Source: Callipepla californica brunnescens
Lineage: Eukaryota > Chordata > Aves > Galliformes > Odontophoridae
Length of the DNA stretch: 64,000 nt
Assembly (NCBI GenBank): GCA_023055505.1
Contig: JALIRH010000023.1
Span: 12,148,271 to 12,212,270 of the forward strand
Direction of reading: 5' to 3'
Position numbers and translations under genes: made by a program. Numbering within the stretch: position 1 is the first letter of the stretch; each line of letters opens with the position of its first letter. This document shows positions 60,600 to 64,000 of this stretch, in pieces. Under the pieces are notes generated by a model. The model saw only the letters and a list, made by a program, of their open reading frames with translations, had not been told where the DNA came from and made no database searches.

Positions 60600-61570
60600 T
60601 TCATATCATGTTTAAAGTCCTGCCAGCTTCTGGGCTAGGATCCATTTCCCCCTTTGAGACAGGTGATACCCATCAGTGAACATCAGGCCAGGTGCTGAAT
60701 AAACCACTCCATAATTTCTCGTAAAAAAATCCAAAATTCTTGCATTTTCACCAGCCTGTCAGCCATGTATTTATTAGGTAGACTTTCCTTTCAGTATTAT
60801 TTCTCTGCCATTGAAGGGATAGAGGAAAACAACCTGTACACTCGCTCCTTCCACTAACTGCCCCTGCCCACTGGAGTCCTTTTTGATAACCCTTAGGCTT
60901 CTCTCAGCGATTTCATCACTGCAGGCCTGAACTATCAATAAATGATAGTAATCAGAGAGTTGAACCAGACTAGGAAATTTCCTGGAAACATCCCTCACTT
61001 AGCCCCAGGAAGGCAGCATGCTTCCCTGAGGGTAGGGTTGAGCTGACAAGGAGGACCCCTCCATTTCTCTCAGAATGGAGTCACCTATGACAATCAGCCT
61101 TCTGTCCTTCTTGGTGAAGGCAGTCTTGAAGTGTGGAGTCAACTACTCCACTCTGTAAAACCTCAAGGATATACCTCTTACCACATCCTCACTTACCGTT
61201 CTTCAAGTTCCAGAACCTTAAACCTATAACACAGGGGCACCTGCAGAACTGAGGTAGGTTGGAATGTGGGTTGCCTGAGACACTGAGCTGGGATCTGTTT
61301 CTACTCCTCCTCTTCCCTTACATTGCCTCCCTCTGCTTGATGGTGGCAGAGGAAGGAGTCTACCACCATTGTACCACCTTGGTGTCTTTCTTCCAAGTTC
61401 AACAGAAAGTTACTCTACCAGTCTATCTCCTGGTCACATTCTCTGATACTCCTTAATCTCACCAGCTCCTCCTTGAGCTTCACCACTGTACTGGTAAGAT
61501 CACCAGCCTGTTCATACCTCATGCACTGCTGCCCTTCACTGGCAGCAACAGTCTCAGGCATTTGCTGTAG
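60600..61570 (-). pseudogene. CR1 LINE ORF1 with SGNH/GDSL esterase domain and coiled coil, broken
   Basis: Read on the minus strand. A coiled-coil-like segment (TSTVVKLKEELVRLRSIREC at about 61500-61440) precedes RRLIVIGDSILREM (61105-61066), the GDS nucleophile block of SGNH hydrolases. Next comes a middle segment (PSLVQLSDYYHLLIVQACSD within 60998-60774). Finally DGYHLSQRGKW (about 60690-60655) carries the D-x-x-H catalytic block, followed by a stop. Esterase-bearing ORF1 is known for vertebrate CR1 LINEs. At least one frameshift lies near 61000, so it is not functional, but Ser, Asp and His positions are still visible. Confidence 0.85.
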
Positions 61571-62324
61571 CCAGAGACTTGAACAAACAAATTTTTAGGT
61601 GGTCACTCTGAGGTGCTGCATTCTTTCTTGCCAGAGCTTTCTGCCTAGTGGAGACTATGGCTAGATTTATCTGGGAAGCAGCTGATAGGTGAATCAGTCT
61701 CCCAGTTGAGCAGAGATACTCTGGAATGCCACAGATGATTTTAGAGGAACCTAATGACAATTGCACTACACTGACATGGGCTAATGTGGAAATGCCAACC
61801 AGGCTTCTCACAGAATAGTATTGTAAAATGATGAGAAACTGAATAAATGAAAAAAGAAACAATCACACTGGATTTAAAGGAAAAAAAATCACTGACACAA
61901 CAGTCAAATTGCAGCACAGAGGAGAATAGATAGTTTGTGTTGAATCTGATCTCTGAAGATTTCAAGTGGCTGGGCAAAACTTCAAGCATCTCAGTATGGC
62001 CTTATAGCCAGAATAGCTAGTATATTCTTCAACTGAAGACTTCCTAAGGTCTCCTTCAACCTGAATTACTATTTGTTCCTATACTATGGCCCTGTTCAGC
62101 CATGTAGAACAACAGATTACTTGGATTATAAAATCTCTGTGGTCAGAGGGCCAGTTAAAACTGAAGTTGCTGTTGTCAGAACTCTTATTATAGAGATGAC
62201 CATAGCCACTACATTAACCTTTTCATCTGATTTGATTCCCTGCATAAATGTGGCCCTATGTCAATACCTCAACAAATGAACTTTCTCTTCAACAAACATT
62301 CCCAGGGTCTGTAGAACATCAGTA
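61571..62324. other. Stretch with weak CR1-like end, otherwise unassigned
   Basis: 61990-62072 ends in acttcctaaggtctccttca plus acctgaattac, which resembles a CR1 3' end in plus sense, but the rest of the block does not align clearly. No gene was seen. Confidence 0.35.
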
Positions 62325-62480
62325 CGTAGCTTTACCCCACTCCTGGGGGACTTTCAAGGTGAGGCTGGATCAGACCCTGGGCAACCTGATCTAGCTATGG
62401 ATTCTCCTGTTCATTTCAGGGGAGTTGGATTAGATGACCTTTAAAGGTCTCTACCAACTCTTAAGGATTCTACGATATAA
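62325..62480 (+). repeat. CR1 LINE 3' end
   Basis: It contains gactttcaaggtgaggctgg (62350), atcagaccctgggcaacctg, gagttggattagatgacctt and tctctaccaactcttaagga, with the decayed tail ttctacgatataa. Confidence 0.9.
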
Positions 62481-64000
62481 TTGAGTAAGAGAATTTGAGG
62501 TAGATTTCAGTTTGCAAAGGCAATTTTTTACTTACTATTTTTTTCTTCATATTCTCCACTTCTGTCACATTTAAACCCTAAATTCTTATTTCAGTTTGGC
62601 TTTATAGTGTTTGTTAGTTTCTCATCTGAAAGGAGCTCCTATGTAGGAATGCATTGTGCATTTCTCTTAGTCACATTAAATATCATCTTTGTCAGACTCA
62701 AGATAGAACAAAAGCACAACAGATAATACTTAAAAAATTGCATGAAGGGGACAGTACTATAGTTCTCATTTTGTGGAAAAAAAAAAAAAAAAGAAAAGAC
62801 GATGCCAGTTCTTAATGCAAAGATAAACTCATAAATTTATAAATAATAAAAAGAAATGTCTAGGAACCTGTGCTTCAAGTTTTCAAAGGCCTCACTCTTA
62901 CAGTTGACACATATATGAAAGTTTGGAGCATGGTTGCTGAGGCCCGATCTAGGATAATTTGAAAATTATGAAAAAAAAATTTGACAAGGAGGGGGCTGTA
63001 GAAAGCAGATGGGAATGACACTCCTGTAGTTTCCTATGCACCATTTAATCTGCCATTCCCAAATTAAGGTAAGACAGCTGTTCTAAGCTTTACTTACAAC
63101 GGGACAGTGAGCAATGGCCTTGTGGTGGAGAGGTGGACTGTTCCAGGTTTGAAATACTGCAGCATGGCAAGCCTTTTTAGTACCTTCTCTTAGCTAGAAC
63201 TGTTGAATTATCTCCTTCCTTTAAGTCTTATTAACACTTCTGCACAGAGGCAGATTTAAGATAAATTGTACAGAAAGCAGATACAATAAACTCACTTTTC
63301 TTGGAACCAAACTGCTGAAATCGCACAAATGAAAAACAACAACAACAAAAAGAGTTAGGATAAATCTGAAAATATTTGCTTGATCTAATGTCTTTTCCTT
63401 CCCTCTCCATCTTTTTACTATTATTTTTTTTAGCAGAGTACATTAAAGATTCTCTGACCCATTATAAAAATTTCTAATTGATTTTCCATTACAAGAGGGA
63501 AAAGAAATTGTGTAGTCCCAGTCTATTTCAAGTTTATGTAACTTAACTGCCTGAAGTGTAGCCTACAAAGTGATTTCTTTAAAAAGCAAACTGAACTGTT
63601 TATGAAATGTTGATCTTTTTCAAGATGTCAGGCCCCTTATGTGTGTGGATTTTCTTCTATGAGGAGTAACAGGTGCCCAGACTTGAAAACTAGTTAAGTA
63701 AATGTTTCCTCACCTGTTTGCTTTCAACAAAGTGTTGACAGAGTGAATAGAAACAAAGCAAAAAGTACAAGAGGCTTTATTATCACAACAGGGAGTTGGA
63801 AAACAGAGGAAAATTCTCTCTGCTTCGTGCATGATTTCAGCTGGTCGATCACTCTCATGTAAAAATAGTGTAAGTCTATGTCATAACAGAAAGATAATTT
63901 GGCTGTGTTGTTGCACAACTACTGAGCTAGCTCCTAATGTCTAGCACACTCATTAATGTGTCCTAGACATCCGTGTTTGAGCTGACTTTTGTTTGCCTCA
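62481..64000. other. AT-rich stretch without a recognised gene
   Basis: It contains an A17 run near 62777-62793. Frames at 63231-63443 (-) and 63724-63918 (-) have no domain. No transposon was recognised up to the window end. Confidence 0.5.

Noticed and set aside
61990..62072. CR1-like 3' end in plus sense
   Set aside because: Only about 40 bp fit; the upstream sequence does not align with CR1, so it is not listed as an element.
1..64000. CRISPR array, operons, bacterial-type promoters, tRNA or rRNA genes
   Set aside because: Nothing of the kind is present; the sequence is vertebrate nuclear DNA with LINEs, LTRs and DNA transposons.

Overview
The window looks like a non-coding stretch of a bird nuclear genome. 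The main evidence is about twenty copies of the CR1 LINE, with the avian 3' end (tandem ATTCTRTGA octamer-like units) and the usual 5' truncation. Two short mariner derivatives of the type known from galliform birds, hAT (Charlie-like) remnants and several avian ERV LTRs support this. Base composition is AT-rich and CpG-poor throughout, apart from one CpG island. A galliform is plausible from the mariner type, but I cannot fix the species. I found no complete host protein-coding gene and no tRNA, rRNA or other RNA gene. The open reading frames are chance frames or pieces of transposons.

Layout. 0.1-0.7 kb: mariner deletion derivative (+). 2.5 kb: C-rich/G-rich tract. 3.8-4.1 kb: LTR-like block. 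6.9-8.9 kb: hAT remnant, then an LTR, a CR1 and the 3' part of a second LTR. 10.8-11.3 kb: second mariner derivative (-), followed by an (ATTTT)n array. 14.4-18.6 kb: dense cluster with two CR1 pieces (+), an ERV pol fragment with a 52-bp tandem duplication plus its LTR, and a CR1 reverse-transcriptase segment (-) split by an LTR. 18.85-19.05 kb: second hAT dimerisation-domain remnant (-). 21.5-22.7 kb: CR1 (-) with a hAT end inserted in it. 25.5, 28.3, 36.6 and 37.4 kb: further CR1s. 28.8 kb: LTR 3' part. 34.4 and 38.9 kb: two LTRs of one family (-). 41.8 kb: one candidate 68-bp internal exon. 45.86-46.19 kb: isolated CpG island. 50.4-50.95 kb: possible LTR (-). 52.7-62.5 kb: a second dense CR1 cluster with reverse-transcriptase, endonuclease and ORF1 SGNH-esterase fossils and an inverted CR1 pair.

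The elements do not work together as a system; they record successive insertions. Nesting gives relative ages: LTR into CR1 at 17.3 kb, hAT into CR1 at 22.3 kb, LTR-like block into CR1 at 59 kb. The parts most likely to matter to the host are the CpG island (about 35 CpGs in 320 bp, two CTCF-like motifs, a TATA box and CCAAT boxes) and the candidate exon. Neither can be confirmed without comparative or transcript data. I see no convincing new biological system in this window.
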